64,000 nt of DNA from Variovorax sp. N23 (GTDB lineage: Bacteria; Pseudomonadota; Gammaproteobacteria; Burkholderiales; Burkholderiaceae_C): contig NZ_JAOOPY010000012.1 in NCBI RefSeq assembly GCF_025486315.1, forward strand, positions 62,001 to 126,000, given 5' to 3'. Below the pieces are notes generated by a model. That model was not told the DNA's origin. It saw nothing but the letters and a program-made list of their open reading frames with translations, and made no database searches. Position 1 is the first letter of the stretch. Every line of letters starts with the position of its first letter. Below, piece by piece: positions 21,044-29,650 of this stretch. Position numbers and translations under genes: made by a program.

Positions 21044-21841
21044 TCAACCCAGTGTGATGAGCGAACGCGCACCCTGGCGCCGCCCGATGATGTTCAACAA
21101 ATTCGACAGGACGTCTTCGCGGCCCGGTGCCGCGCTGGCCTCGCCGTCGAAGCGCATCGCGCGGCCGTTCCAGCGTCCGCTGCCATTGAGTTGCAGGCTG
21201 CCTTCACGCGTGGTGAGCAGCAGGGTCGGCGTCGGGCCGCCGTCGACGGTGATGCGGTAACTGCCCATCGGCCGCAATGTGGAGAGACTCGACGAGATGT
21301 CGGTTGCGTCGAGCGTGGCACGGCCGGCGACGCCGAGCTGGCCGCCCTTGAATTCCATGACGAGGCCTTGTGTGGCCAGGTCGAGCGTGCCTTCGGGCTT
21401 GAGCGTGTTCCACGGTGCACCGAAGCCGCTGAGCAGGGCCGCGGGCCAGCGTGACGTGCCGTCGCGCCAGTCGAGCTGGGCGCCACCGGCGTTGGGGCGC
21501 GCCAGCAGGCGAAGCGGCTGCGGCGCGCAGCAGGGCAGGCGCAGCGTCGCGTCGAGTGCGCCCCAACGCGGGCGCACGGTCCAGTCGAGCGTGCCGGGCA
21601 GCGAGATCGATTCGGCACCACTCGCACCGCTGGAGAACACCACGCCGGCCGTGCCGGTCCAGACGGTGCCGCGTGCGTTGACGAGCTGCAGCCGGTCGCC
21701 CGTCGCGCTGGCCAGCAACGCAGCCAGCCAGCGTGCCGGCGCATAGACCGTCAATGCGATGGCGCCGCCGATCGCCAGGCCGAGCAGCGCCCAGCGCCAG
21801 CCGTGCGAGCCGGGAGATTGCGGGGCAGGGGCGGTGGCCAT
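21044..21841 (-). CDS. gspN: Type II secretion protein GspN
   Basis: A 265-residue bitopic protein: one N-terminal membrane helix (WALLGLAIGGAIALTVYAPARWL), then a periplasmic beta-rich domain with LVNARGTVWTGTAGVVFSSG and LDWTVRPRWGALDATLRLP. These match the T2SSN family. It lies 2 bp upstream of gspD. GspN is dispensable in many systems, and its role in the platform is poorly defined. Confidence 0.85.
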   Translation of the reverse strand: MATAPAPQSPGSHGWRWALLGLAIGGAIALTVYAPARWLAALLASATGDRLQLVNARGTVWTGTAGVVFSSGASGAESISLPGTLDWTVRPRWGALDATLRLPCCAPQPLRLLARPNAGGAQLDWRDGTSRWPAALLSGFGAPWNTLKPEGTLDLATQGLVMEFKGGQLGVAGRATLDATDISSSLSTLRPMGSYRITVDGGPTPTLLLTTREGSLQLNGSGRWNGRAMRFDGEASAAPGREDVLSNLLNIIGRRQGARSLITLG

Positions 21842-21848
21842 CGGGTGC

Positions 21849-22454
21849 TCAGCGCGCCGGCAGGTTCATGACCAGCGTGCCGTCCCAGCGCACCCGGGTG
21901 TCGGCGGCGGCAGGGGCTGCAGCGCCTCTGTTGGCGGCGCCGGGGCCGCTCGGGAAGGCGCCCGATGCACGGCCCGGCGCCTGGGCGCCGCCTTGCGTGC
22001 GCGTCAGGTGTACCTCGCGCGGCACGGCGCGGGCATTGCCGCGCGCCTGCGCCAGCCATTGCGCGAGGCTGTCGGCGGGCGTGGCGCGCAGCGTGACCAG
22101 CACGCCTTCGCCGGTGCCTGCACCGGCCACCTGGATCTGGGCGTTCGGCCCCAGGCCCTGACGCACCGAGGTTTCGAGCGCGCGCAGCGCGTCTTCGCGG
22201 TTGGCACGCGGCTGCGACTGCAGCGCCTTGGCCTGGATCTGCAGCGCGGCCATCTGCTGGAGCTGTGCGTCGAGTTCGGCATGGGCGGCCGGCGCGCTCG
22301 CCAGCGTGCGCAGGGCGGGCGCTAGCGCGACCCACCAGACCAGCGCCAGCAGCACCAGCGCGCCGGCGATGACGACCATGCGCTGTTCGCGCGGGGCGAG
22401 TTCGGGCCACCAGGCCTGCCAACGGGCTTGCAGGGCTTCGATCCAGGCGTTCAT
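21849..22454 (-). CDS. gspM: Type II secretion protein GspM
   Basis: A 201-residue platform protein with a short cytoplasmic N-terminus ending LAPREQRM, one membrane helix (VVIAGALVLLALVWWVALAPAL), a short coiled coil and a periplasmic ferredoxin-like domain. A Pro/Ala-rich linker near residue 165 precedes the last beta strand. It overlaps the gspL stop by 4 bp (ATGA), as is usual for this pair. Confidence 0.88.
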   Translation of the reverse strand: MNAWIEALQARWQAWWPELAPREQRMVVIAGALVLLALVWWVALAPALRTLASAPAAHAELDAQLQQMAALQIQAKALQSQPRANREDALRALETSVRQGLGPNAQIQVAGAGTGEGVLVTLRATPADSLAQWLAQARGNARAVPREVHLTRTQGGAQAPGRASGAFPSGPGAANRGAAAPAAADTRVRWDGTLVMNLPAR

Positions 22455-23656
22455 CGGACGGCCTCGGCCTGCACCAGCAACAGGTCGCCCTCGCTGCGCG
22501 CGTTGTAGCCGCGCGAGGCCAGCGTGGTCGACAGCGCGCTGGTGTCGGCCATGCCGAGCTCCAGGCCGCGCAGCCGCAACTGGCCGGCGCTGTAGTCGAT
22601 GGCGGTGGGCAGCTTGCCGGGGGGCAGGCTGACGGCCAGCGCGGCGAGCATCGGCTCGAGGTCGGCCGGGGAGATGCCGCCCGTGGCCTGCTGGAGCGTG
22701 GCGACTTCGCGCGTCATCTGCACTTGAGGTTCATAGATCTGCACAGAGGGAAAGGTCTGGGCCAGGATGCTGCGGATGCTGCCGCGCTTGGCTTCGAGCG
22801 CGTTGCGCTCCTTCCAGGCCCAGGCGTTGACGCCGATGAGCTGCGCGAGCACCAGCACCAGCGCCCCCCAGCGCGCGGCGCGCCATTGCGGCGCGCGCCA
22901 CAGGGCCTGCGCGATCGCGCTGAGCTTCTTGCCGGCACGGGCACGGCCGGTGGAGGCGAGGTCGAACTGGGCCAGGTCCCAGCCGGTGCGCGTGGTTTCG
23001 AGCCAGCGCACGGCGGGCTTCACGATCGGCACGGGCCGCCCCAGCAGGCTCTCGGCCAGCTCGGCCACCGCCGGTTCGGCCAGTGCATTCGCGCCGTCGG
23101 GCAGTGCGCCCATCGCCGTCAGGCCGGCGCTGTCGAGCGGCAACGTGAGCACGCCTTGCGCGTCGCAGACAGTGATGAAGGCGTCGTCGGCATCGCCGGT
23201 CGCGAACACCATGGGCGGCGTGCCAGGCGGCTGCGGAGCGAATTCGGGAACGATGCGCGTGACGCGCCGGCCGGCCGCTTCGAGCGACTGCACCGCGCCG
23301 CGCACCCAGGCGCGGTTGCAGGCCGCCACCCACACCGGCTTGCCGACGGCGGCGTCGGGCTCGAGCGCGAAATGCAGGCTGTCGGGTTCGTCGAGCAGGC
23401 GGTCTTCGAGCAGGCCGTTGAGCACCGCGCGCAACCGCGTCGCGCCGCTCAGGCTGCCCTGCGGCAGCGTGACCTGGTGCCAGGACAGCGCCGCGGCGGG
23501 GAGGGCCAGCGTGACTTCGTCGCTGGTCGGCAGCAGCGAGGGCAGGGCGCTGCCGCGTGAACGGTACTTGCGCCCGTCGCTGGACCACATCACCCAGCCG
23601 AACTCGCCACCGGCCGGGACCGGAGGAGGCGGGAGGGTGACGATCAGAAGCGGCAT
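22451..23656 (-). CDS. gspL: Type II secretion protein GspL
   Basis: A 401-residue protein with an actin-like cytoplasmic domain (WHQVTLPQGSLSGATRLRAVLNGLLEDRLLDEPD), a single membrane helix near residue 265 (WGALVLVLAQLIGVNAWAW) and a periplasmic domain. It couples GspE to the inner-membrane platform. The gap of 137 bp to gspK upstream is the only large break in the gsp run, so a separate promoter for gspLMNDEF is possible. Confidence 0.9.
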   Translation of the reverse strand: MPLLIVTLPPPPVPAGGEFGWVMWSSDGRKYRSRGSALPSLLPTSDEVTLALPAAALSWHQVTLPQGSLSGATRLRAVLNGLLEDRLLDEPDSLHFALEPDAAVGKPVWVAACNRAWVRGAVQSLEAAGRRVTRIVPEFAPQPPGTPPMVFATGDADDAFITVCDAQGVLTLPLDSAGLTAMGALPDGANALAEPAVAELAESLLGRPVPIVKPAVRWLETTRTGWDLAQFDLASTGRARAGKKLSAIAQALWRAPQWRAARWGALVLVLAQLIGVNAWAWKERNALEAKRGSIRSILAQTFPSVQIYEPQVQMTREVATLQQATGGISPADLEPMLAALAVSLPPGKLPTAIDYSAGQLRLRGLELGMADTSALSTTLASRGYNARSEGDLLLVQAEAVR

Positions 23657-23709
23657 GGGGTCGGTAAGAAGAAAGGAGTCGCCATTGTAGAAGTCGGCGG
23701 CGCTGAAAT

Positions 23710-23726
23710 GCTATGGACTTGATAGC
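23710..23726. repeat. Short inverted repeat GCTAT-N7-ATAGC in the gspK-gspL gap
   Basis: The 137-bp gap between gspK and gspL contains GCTAT and ATAGC separated by seven bases. Similar short GCTAT...ATAGC units are recurrent in intergenic DNA of Comamonadaceae. The gap also has an A/T-rich stretch on the minus strand near 23757-23775. No firm promoter or terminator is called. Confidence 0.35.
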
Positions 23727-23793
23727 GATCCAGGCAATCCAGACGGACCTCGGCAGGGTTTTTTAACTTAAAACTGTGTCAGTACGTTCGGGT

Positions 23794-24801
23794 TCACGGT
23801 TTGCCGGGGATCACTGTGGCGCCGGCACCACGCTCGCGCCAGAGGATGGTCATGTCGGTGCCGTTGCGCTGCACCAGCGAATGCTCGTCGACCCAGTGGT
23901 TCTCCATCCGCAGGCGCCCGTGGACTTCGAAGAACGCGGTCGACACGCCGAGTGCCGCCGTGTTGTAGGACTTGGTGCCGGTCGTCGGCAGTGCGGCGGC
24001 GGCCGACTTGAAGTAGCCGGTGGCGCGTTGCAGCACCAGGCGCCGTGCGCCTGCCAGGTCGAGTTCCGGCACGGCCGCGAACAGGGCCTCCGCGCTGGCG
24101 GTGTTGACGTTGAGGGTGGTCTTGACGGGCAGCACGGTGGCATAGGGTTCCAACGCGGCCGCGGTACTCGGGGAGACGCCCAGCCACACGATCTGCGAGA
24201 GCTGCTGCGGAATCAGCGGCGCCGTGCTGTCGTCCGTCGGCGTGGTGGCCGGGGCGCCTCCAGTGGTCGATGGTTCAGCGGGCGCCGGCTTGGCGCGCTG
24301 CAAGGCGCTGGTCATGACGGCGACCTCCTGCGTCGGCAAGCCCAGCAGCTCGAACAACTTGGTGAACGACGCGACCGCCGCGGACACCGGCTTGCCGGCC
24401 TCCACCAGGTTCATCACATTGAGCTTGGACTGTGCATCGACGATGCGGCCCGACAGGAAAGCGTCGGGCAGGCCCTCGAGCTGGTCGCTGGAGACGTTCT
24501 TGTCGCCTGCCAGGAAGCTCGTCAGGCGGGCCTCCTCGAGTGGCACGGCCCAGGGTTCGGCCAGGTGGTCGGCGCCGCCCGCGCGTCCGTCTTCCCGCAG
24601 GATGAGCCGCGACCAGTCGAGCGCGCCGATCAGCACCCAGGCGGCCTGCACGCGGGCGCGCTCGGCCGTCTCGATCTCGGTCGCGCGCCACTGTTGCCAC
24701 AACGCGCCGGCCGCGAAGGTGGCGACCAGCGTGACCGTGAGCATGGCGGCCAGCAGCGCGGCGCCGGTCTGGCGGGCGGGGCGTGGCGTGTACGGCCTCA
24801 T
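23794..24801 (-). CDS. gspK: Type II secretion minor pseudopilin GspK
   Basis: A 335-residue minor pseudopilin. The leader ends RQTGAALLAAMLTVTLVATFAAGAL, with the Gly cleavage site but without the usual Glu5, as expected for GspK. The large globular domain has LDWSRLILREDGR, DAQSKLNVMNLV and the helix-hairpin-like TTLNVNTASAEALFAAVPELDLAGARRL. It overlaps gspJ by 4 bp (ATGA). Confidence 0.92.
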   Translation of the reverse strand: MRPYTPRPARQTGAALLAAMLTVTLVATFAAGALWQQWRATEIETAERARVQAAWVLIGALDWSRLILREDGRAGGADHLAEPWAVPLEEARLTSFLAGDKNVSSDQLEGLPDAFLSGRIVDAQSKLNVMNLVEAGKPVSAAVASFTKLFELLGLPTQEVAVMTSALQRAKPAPAEPSTTGGAPATTPTDDSTAPLIPQQLSQIVWLGVSPSTAAALEPYATVLPVKTTLNVNTASAEALFAAVPELDLAGARRLVLQRATGYFKSAAAALPTTGTKSYNTAALGVSTAFFEVHGRLRMENHWVDEHSLVQRNGTDMTILWRERGAGATVIPGKP

Positions 24802-25445
24802 GTCTTGGGCACCGCGGCGGTCGGCCGCACCCAGTCGCGCGTCAGAACGCCGGTGAGGCCGGTGCCTGGCGGCAGGTTCAGCACCAGGCGGATGCCGTCG
24901 GGGATCGCGTTCGCCATGCCTTCGGCGCCGACGGCTGCGGTCCACACGCCGTTGCGGAAGTACGAGAGCTGCCAGCTCTCCAGCGGCATCAGCGTGAGTT
25001 CGGCGCCGCCGGCGACGCTGCCGCCGTCCTGCGCCCAGGCCGAGGCGCGGTCCCAGGCCTGCTGCCATTCGGCACGCGTCGTGACGCCGGGCGACTGCCA
25101 GCGTCGCCACTGCGTGCCGGTGGCCGCGTCGGTGCGCAGCGCCCACGCCACCACCACCACGGTGGGCCGGGTGCTGTCGCCGCTGCGGCGGGTGATGCGC
25201 AGCACGCTGCCGTTCCAGTCGATCGGCTGCAGCTGCGTGAGCGCGATGGTCGCGTCGAGGTCGGTCGCCCACTGCGACAGCGTGGTCTGCAGAGTGAGCA
25301 CCGCGTCGCCGCGCGCCTGCGTGACGGTCTGCGCGCGCGTCATGCCCTCCAGCCCGCGCCAGCTCATCAGGGCGAGCAGCGCCATGGCCGCAATGGCGAC
25401 CATGAGTTCGATGAGCGTGAAGCCGCGGTGGGTGCGAAGGCGCAT
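24798..25445 (-). CDS. gspJ: Type II secretion minor pseudopilin GspJ
   Basis: A 215-residue minor pseudopilin with a short leader MRLRTHRG followed by FTLIELMVAIAAMALLALMSWRGLEGM, including the conserved Glu5. The globular part has LQTTLSQWATDLDA and LESWQLSYFRNGVW. The start at 25445 gives the normal short leader. It is one base downstream of gspI. Confidence 0.92.
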   Translation of the reverse strand: MRLRTHRGFTLIELMVAIAAMALLALMSWRGLEGMTRAQTVTQARGDAVLTLQTTLSQWATDLDATIALTQLQPIDWNGSVLRITRRSGDSTRPTVVVVAWALRTDAATGTQWRRWQSPGVTTRAEWQQAWDRASAWAQDGGSVAGGAELTLMPLESWQLSYFRNGVWTAAVGAEGMANAIPDGIRLVLNLPPGTGLTGVLTRDWVRPTAAVPKT

Positions 25446-25446
25446 G

Positions 25447-25809
25447 TCAGTACCGGCCGACCACGGTCGACACCTGCAGGATCGGCGCATCCGCCGCATC
25501 GCGCACGCGCACGTCGACGCGGCGGAAGTTGGGGTTGAGCGTCTGCGTGGTCGACACGGTCACCGTGAAGGCCACGTTGGCCTGCGTGCACGCCACGGTG
25601 CCGGTGCCGACCGCCGGCATCTGCCGCGCGAGCCGCGCCTTGGTCAGTTCGTTCTCGGCGCAGAGCTGCGCCAGCATCACGTCAGTCTGCCGCTGCGCAT
25701 TGCGCGTGAGCGCCGACGTGGCCTGCGTGCCCGCGGCCAGCGCAATGGCGACGATGGCCAGCGCGACGAGCACCTCGATCAGCGTGAAGCCGGCAGCGCG
25801 TCGCGTCAC
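25447..25809 (-). CDS. gspI: Type II secretion minor pseudopilin GspI
   Basis: A 120-residue minor pseudopilin with leader MTRRAAG and mature start FTLIEVLVALAIVAIALAAG. The conserved block LCAENELTKARL follows at about residue 50. It overlaps gspH by 4 bp and gspJ begins immediately after it. It should cap the pseudopilus tip together with GspJ and GspK. Confidence 0.92.
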   Translation of the reverse strand: MTRRAAGFTLIEVLVALAIVAIALAAGTQATSALTRNAQRQTDVMLAQLCAENELTKARLARQMPAVGTGTVACTQANVAFTVTVSTTQTLNPNFRRVDVRVRDAADAPILQVSTVVGRY

Positions 25810-26261
25810 GGGGCGACCACCGCGAAGGGGCGCAGGCCGTCGGTCGCGATGCGCAGCGTGCGCACCGGCAGGGTGTTGCTGGAAAGCAGCACCTGTTGCG
25901 CCGCGATGATGGGCTCAGGCCCGAGCTGCAGCGCCGGCAGGGGCCGGCCGTCGGCGGTCGCCGGCTGCGCGCTGATGCCCTCGGCCAGCCAGTCGCTCGG
26001 CAGCGTGCCCGGCGGCAGGCCGTCGAAGGCGAAGGCGCGCGGCCCCTGCGGCGTCGGCCGCCAAAAGACGACGGTGCCGCTGGTGCGCGACTGTGCGCGG
26101 GCCGATTCGAGCAAGGCCGAGAGACGGTCCGCCTCGCGGTCGAGCGTCACCTGGCCGGAATCGCGCAGGGCGAGGCCGACGCCAGCGGTGGCCATGGCGA
26201 TGATGGCGATCACCACCAGCAGTTCGAGCAGCGTGAAGCCGGCGGCGCGGCGGCGGGGCAC
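25806..26261 (-). CDS. gspH: Type II secretion minor pseudopilin GspH
   Basis: A 151-residue minor pseudopilin. A GTG at 26261 gives the short leader VPRRRAAG before FTLLELLVVIAIIAMATAGVGLAL. An ATG at 26318 would instead add 19 residues and overlap the end of gspG. The globular part carries LSALLESARAQSRTSGTVVFW. It is 31 bp downstream of gspG. Confidence 0.85.
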   Translation of the reverse strand: MPRRRAAGFTLLELLVVIAIIAMATAGVGLALRDSGQVTLDREADRLSALLESARAQSRTSGTVVFWRPTPQGPRAFAFDGLPPGTLPSDWLAEGISAQPATADGRPLPALQLGPEPIIAAQQVLLSSNTLPVRTLRIATDGLRPFAVVAP

Positions 26262-26292
26262 GCCGTCGGCAGGCCCAGGCTGGCGCGTACGG

Positions 26293-26775
26293 CTATTGCC
26301 AGCTGCCGATGTCGGCATTGTTGCCTTCGCCGCCTGCCTGGCCGTCGGCGCCGAGCGAGAGCACATCGATCTCGCCCTTGATGCCGGGGTTCAGGTACTG
26401 GTAGGGGCGGCCCCACGGGTCGTTCGGCAGCTTCTCGACGTAGGGCTTCCAGTTGGGGGCGGCCGGGCCGGTGGTCGGCCGCGCGAGCAGCGCCTGCAGG
26501 CCCTGCTCCGCCGTCGGGTAGCGCTGGTTGTCGAGCCGGTAGAGCTTCAGCGCCTGCATCAGGTTGTTGACGTCGGTCTTCGCGGCGGTGGCGCGCGCGT
26601 CGTCGGCGCGGCCGATCACGTTGGGCACGATCAGCGCGGCCAGCACGCCGATGATCACGAGAACCACCATCAGTTCGATGAGCGTGAAGCCGCGCTGCGA
26701 AGCGTGTGCAAGGGGGCGTGCGAGGGGTCGACGGAAGGATGGCATGGGCAAGTGGTGGCTGTCGTTCTCTGACAT
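26293..26775 (-). CDS. gspG: Type II secretion major pseudopilin GspG
   Basis: The major pseudopilin, about 160 residues. The mature start FTLIELMVVLVIIGVLAALIVPNVIGRADDARATAAKTDVNNL is canonical, and the C-terminal calcium-binding region (YQYLNPG..GEIDVLSLGADGQAGGEGNNADIGSW) is intact. The leader would be long: ATG at 26775 has an AAGG upstream and is used here, while ATG at 26745 gives a 19-residue leader and is also plausible. It is the first gene of the minus-strand gsp cluster, divergent from gspC with only about 46 bp between starts. Confidence 0.9.
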   Translation of the reverse strand: MSENDSHHLPMPSFRRPLARPLAHASQRGFTLIELMVVLVIIGVLAALIVPNVIGRADDARATAAKTDVNNLMQALKLYRLDNQRYPTAEQGLQALLARPTTGPAAPNWKPYVEKLPNDPWGRPYQYLNPGIKGEIDVLSLGADGQAGGEGNNADIGSWQ

Positions 26776-26821
26776 GGAAGCGTCGCCTTCTGTGGCGTTG
26801 GCTGCATGATAATCCTGCCTC

Positions 26822-27313
26822 ATGACGCTTCCCTACGCCTCTCATCGCTGGCCCGTGGCCACCACCACGCTGGGCCTTTGGGCGCTGGCCGCGGCGAGCG
26901 TCGTGTTCTGGGGGCTGCGGCTGGCGGCACCGGCCGATGCGATGGTGCCGCCGCCCGTGGCGCGTGCCCCGGCAGCGTCCATCGACCCGGCCGCCGTCGC
27001 ACGCATGTTCGGCGTGGTCACGGCGAAGGCCGAGGCCGAGGCTGCGCCCGAGGCCGCGAGCCGCTTCTCCTTGCTGGGCGTGGTGGCCGACACCGCGCAG
27101 CACGGGGCAGCGCTGATCGCCGTCGACGGCAAGCCGGCGCGGCCCTTCCGGGTCGGCAGCATGGTGGTGGAGGGCTTCGTGCTGCAGTCGGTCGGTCCGC
27201 GCAGCGCGGCGCTGGGGGGCAGCGCCGACGGGCCGGCGGCGCTCACCTTGCAGTTGCCGGTGCGCCCGATGGCCATTCCGGCGCCGCCGACGCCGGTCAC
27301 CGCGGGCAACTGA
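26822..27313 (+). CDS. gspC: Type II secretion inner-membrane protein GspC (short form)
   Basis: A 163-residue bitopic protein with a membrane helix LGLWALAAASVVFWGLRLAAP and a homology region (FSLLGVVADTAQHGAALIAVDGKPARPFRVGSMVVEGFVLQSV) that contacts the secretin. It ends without a PDZ domain, as in other short betaproteobacterial forms. It is the only gsp gene on the plus strand, divergent from gspG, so one short region must drive both sides. Confidence 0.88.
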   Translation: MTLPYASHRWPVATTTLGLWALAAASVVFWGLRLAAPADAMVPPPVARAPAASIDPAAVARMFGVVTAKAEAEAAPEAASRFSLLGVVADTAQHGAALIAVDGKPARPFRVGSMVVEGFVLQSVGPRSAALGGSADGPAALTLQLPVRPMAIPAPPTPVTAGN

Positions 27314-27339
27314 CCCTTCTGGCCTGCGGGCTCGGCCTC

Positions 27340-28893
27340 TCAGGCCTGCAGGAACAGGCGGTAGGCCGGGTTGCCGGTTTCTTCCACGTACGGATAGCCC
27401 AGCGTCTTCAGGAAGTCCTCGAACGCGCCGTGGTCGCCCGCGGGCACCTGCAGCCCGACGAGGATGCGGCCGTAGTCGGCGCCCTGGTTGCGGTAGTGGA
27501 ACAGGCTGATGTTCCAGTTCGGCCGCATCAGGCTCAGGAACTTCAGCAAGGCGCCCGGACGCTCCGGGAAGACGAAGCGCAGCAGGCGCTCGTCGTGCGC
27601 AAGGCCCGTGCGGCCGCCGACCATGTGGCGGATGTGTTCCTTGGCGAGTTCGTCGTGCGTCAGGTCGATCGCGCCGAAGCCGTGCGCCACGAAGGTCTGC
27701 GCGATGGTGGTCGATTCGCCGCGCAGTGTCGTCGTGAGGCCGACGAACACGTGCGCCTCTTTCGTGTCGCTGATGCGGTAGTTGAATTCCGTGACGTTGC
27801 GCGACGCGCCCGGCAGCTGGCCCACCAGTTCGCAGAAGCGGCGGAAGCTGCCTCGCTCCTCGGGAATGGTGACGGCGAACAGTGCCTCGCGCTCCTCGCC
27901 GACTTCGGCGCGCTCGGCCACGAAGCGCAGGCGGTCGAAGTTCATGTTGGCGCCGCACAGGATCGCCGCGTAGGTTTCGCCCTGCGTGCCGTGCGTCTCG
28001 ACGTACTGCTTGATCGCCGCCACGGCCAGGGCGCCGGCCGGCTCGACGATGCTGCGCGTGTCGATGAAGACGTCCTTGATGCCGGCGCAGACCGCGTCGG
28101 TGTCGACGGTGATGAACTCGTCCACCAGTTCGCGCGCGATGCGGAAGGTCTCTTCGCCCACGAGCTTCACGGCGGTGCCGTCGGAGAACAGGCCGACGTC
28201 GGGCAGCGTGACCCGTTCGTGCGCCGCCACCGATTGCATCATCGCGTCGGAGTCGTTCATCTGGACGCCGATCACCTTGATCTCGGGGCGCACGGCCTTG
28301 ATGTAGTTGGCCACGCCCGAAATCAGCCCGCCGCCGCCGATCGCGACGAACACGGCGTCGAGCCGGCCCTGGTGCTGGCGCAGGATTTCCATCGCGATGG
28401 TGCCCTGGCCGGCGATCACGTCGGGGTCGTCGAAGGGGTGGACGAAGGTCAGGCCCTGGGCCTTCTGCAGTTCCAGCGCGTGGCCGTAGGCATCGGAGTA
28501 GCTGTCGCCGAACAGCACCACCTCGCCGCCGAGCGCGCGCACCGCGTCGACCTTCAACTGCGGCGTGGTCACCGGCATCACGACCACGGCGCGGGTGCCG
28601 AGGGTGCGCGCGCTGAGCGCCACGCCCTGCGCATGGTTGCCCGCGGAGGCGCAGATGACGCCCTTGGCCAGCTGGGCCGGCGTGAGCCGAGCCATCTTGT
28701 TGTAGGCGCCGCGCAGCTTGAAGCTGAAGACCGGCTGCTGGTCCTCGCGCTTGAGCAGCACCGTGTTGTTCAGCCGGGCGCTCAGCGCGCGCGCCGGTTC
28801 CAGGGCCGACTCGACGGCCACGTCGTAGACGCGCGCGGTCAGGATGCGCTTGAGGTAGTCGGCGGGAGTAAGGGGTGAGGGCGACGTGGGCAT
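27340..28893 (-). CDS. ilvA: Threonine ammonia-lyase, biosynthetic
   Basis: A 517-residue PLP enzyme making 2-oxobutanoate from threonine for isoleucine synthesis. The PLP lysine lies in SFKLRGAYNKM, the substrate loop is ASAGNHAQG and the phosphate loop is GGGGLISG. Two C-terminal ACT-like regulatory domains are present (ALFAVTIPEERGSFRRFCELVG; LRFVFPERPGALLKFLSLM), which marks the long feedback-inhibited form. The ATG at 28893 is preferred to an upstream in-frame ATG at 28983 because the family starts near LTPADYLKRIL. No isoleucine-leader peptide is seen upstream. Confidence 0.95.
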   Translation of the reverse strand: MPTSPSPLTPADYLKRILTARVYDVAVESALEPARALSARLNNTVLLKREDQQPVFSFKLRGAYNKMARLTPAQLAKGVICASAGNHAQGVALSARTLGTRAVVVMPVTTPQLKVDAVRALGGEVVLFGDSYSDAYGHALELQKAQGLTFVHPFDDPDVIAGQGTIAMEILRQHQGRLDAVFVAIGGGGLISGVANYIKAVRPEIKVIGVQMNDSDAMMQSVAAHERVTLPDVGLFSDGTAVKLVGEETFRIARELVDEFITVDTDAVCAGIKDVFIDTRSIVEPAGALAVAAIKQYVETHGTQGETYAAILCGANMNFDRLRFVAERAEVGEEREALFAVTIPEERGSFRRFCELVGQLPGASRNVTEFNYRISDTKEAHVFVGLTTTLRGESTTIAQTFVAHGFGAIDLTHDELAKEHIRHMVGGRTGLAHDERLLRFVFPERPGALLKFLSLMRPNWNISLFHYRNQGADYGRILVGLQVPAGDHGAFEDFLKTLGYPYVEETGNPAYRLFLQA

Positions 28894-28984
28894 GGGGTGC
28901 CGATGATAGGCGTCAGGTCGGGCCCCCACGCTCCGCCGCTTCGCGGGGGGCGCCTTTCGCCTTGGGGCGGCCCGGCGCCTCAAG

Positions 28985-29014
28985 AAAAAAGCCCCGAGTC
29001 TTGCGACTCGGGGC
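28985..29014 (-). terminator. Rho-independent terminator of the candidate small RNA
   Basis: A perfect 10-bp stem (28991-29000 with 29005-29014), loop of four bases, followed on the minus strand by six T (28990-28985). There is no T-run on the plus-strand side. Confidence 0.85.
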
Positions 29015-29076
29015 TAAATCCACCAATTGAGAGGGTGGAGGAGACAACCGGTGCGCACTCCGGAAAGTGCGCGATG
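28985..29076 (-). ncRNA. Candidate trans-acting small RNA with anti-Shine-Dalgarno motif
   Basis: Read on the minus strand, a promoter-like TTGCAT-N16-TATACT (29110-29083) is followed by about 92 nt with no ORF. The 92 nt contain a hairpin (GCGCAC...GTGCGC), then an unpaired pyrimidine stretch with TCTCCTCCACCCTC. They end in a strong GC stem (GCCCCGAGTC/GACTCGGGGC, 4-nt loop) plus six U. Promoter, body and terminator together make an autonomous sRNA gene. CCUCC-type exposed motifs are known in Hfq-dependent regulators of alpha- and betaproteobacteria. No Rfam name is assigned here. It ends 91 bp before ilvA and is divergent from the OsmC gene. Confidence 0.7.
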
Positions 29077-29082
29077 AAATAA

Positions 29083-29110
29083 AGTATATCGACTGTTTGC
29101 TGCAATGCAA
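29083..29110 (-). promoter_or_regulatory. Sigma-70-like promoter for the candidate small RNA
   Basis: On the minus strand, -35 TTGCAT (29110-29105), a 16-bp spacer and -10 TATACT (29088-29083). It is close to consensus in a GC-rich background and is placed about 7 bp upstream of the inferred RNA start. Confidence 0.65.
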
Positions 29111-29191
29111 CAAGCGGTGATGCTTTTCCCACACAGATCGCAGCGCATCTGTGCGCGGCGCACGTTTTATCTTCTTGGAGTTCGCACAGAT

Positions 29192-29641
29192 ATGGAATGC
29201 ACAGTCAGCTGGACCGGCAATGCCGGAACCGATTCGTCCATGGGCTTCGTGGCCGAGACCGGCAGCGGCCACGTCCTGGTCATGGATGGCGCACCGGACG
29301 CGGCCAAGCCGCAGAACGGCGGCCGGAATCTGGCGCCGCGGCCGATGGAAACCGTGCTGGCGGGCACCGGCGGTTGCACGGCCTACGATGTTGTGCTCAT
29401 CCTCAAGCGTGGCCGCCACCAGGTCGAACGCTGCAGCGTCAAGCTGACGAGCGAGCGGGCCGAGACCGATCCGAAGGTCTTCACCAAGATCCACATGCAC
29501 TTCACGGTGGCAGGCAGGGGCATCCCGCCGGCGGCCGTCGAGCGGGCGATCGCCCTGAGCCACGAAACCTACTGCTCGGCCAGCATCATGCTCGGCAAGA
29601 TGGCGGACATCACCACCAGCTTCGACCTCGTCGAGGTCTGA
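29192..29641 (+). CDS. OsmC/Ohr-family protein
   Basis: A 149-residue cytoplasmic protein of the OsmC superfamily (thiol peroxidase-like fold). It has GGRNLAPRPMETVLAGTGGCTAYDVVLILKR with the first catalytic-type cysteine (TGGCT), and SHETYCSASIMLG with the second. The YhfA-like subgroup shares this spacing. The ATG at 29192 is preferred because a GGAG lies 11 bp upstream and the protein then starts at MECTVSW. It is convergent with coq7, only 9 bp apart at the stops. Confidence 0.85.
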   Translation: MECTVSWTGNAGTDSSMGFVAETGSGHVLVMDGAPDAAKPQNGGRNLAPRPMETVLAGTGGCTAYDVVLILKRGRHQVERCSVKLTSERAETDPKVFTKIHMHFTVAGRGIPPAAVERAIALSHETYCSASIMLGKMADITTSFDLVEV

Positions 29642-29650
29642 GGTCGCCGC

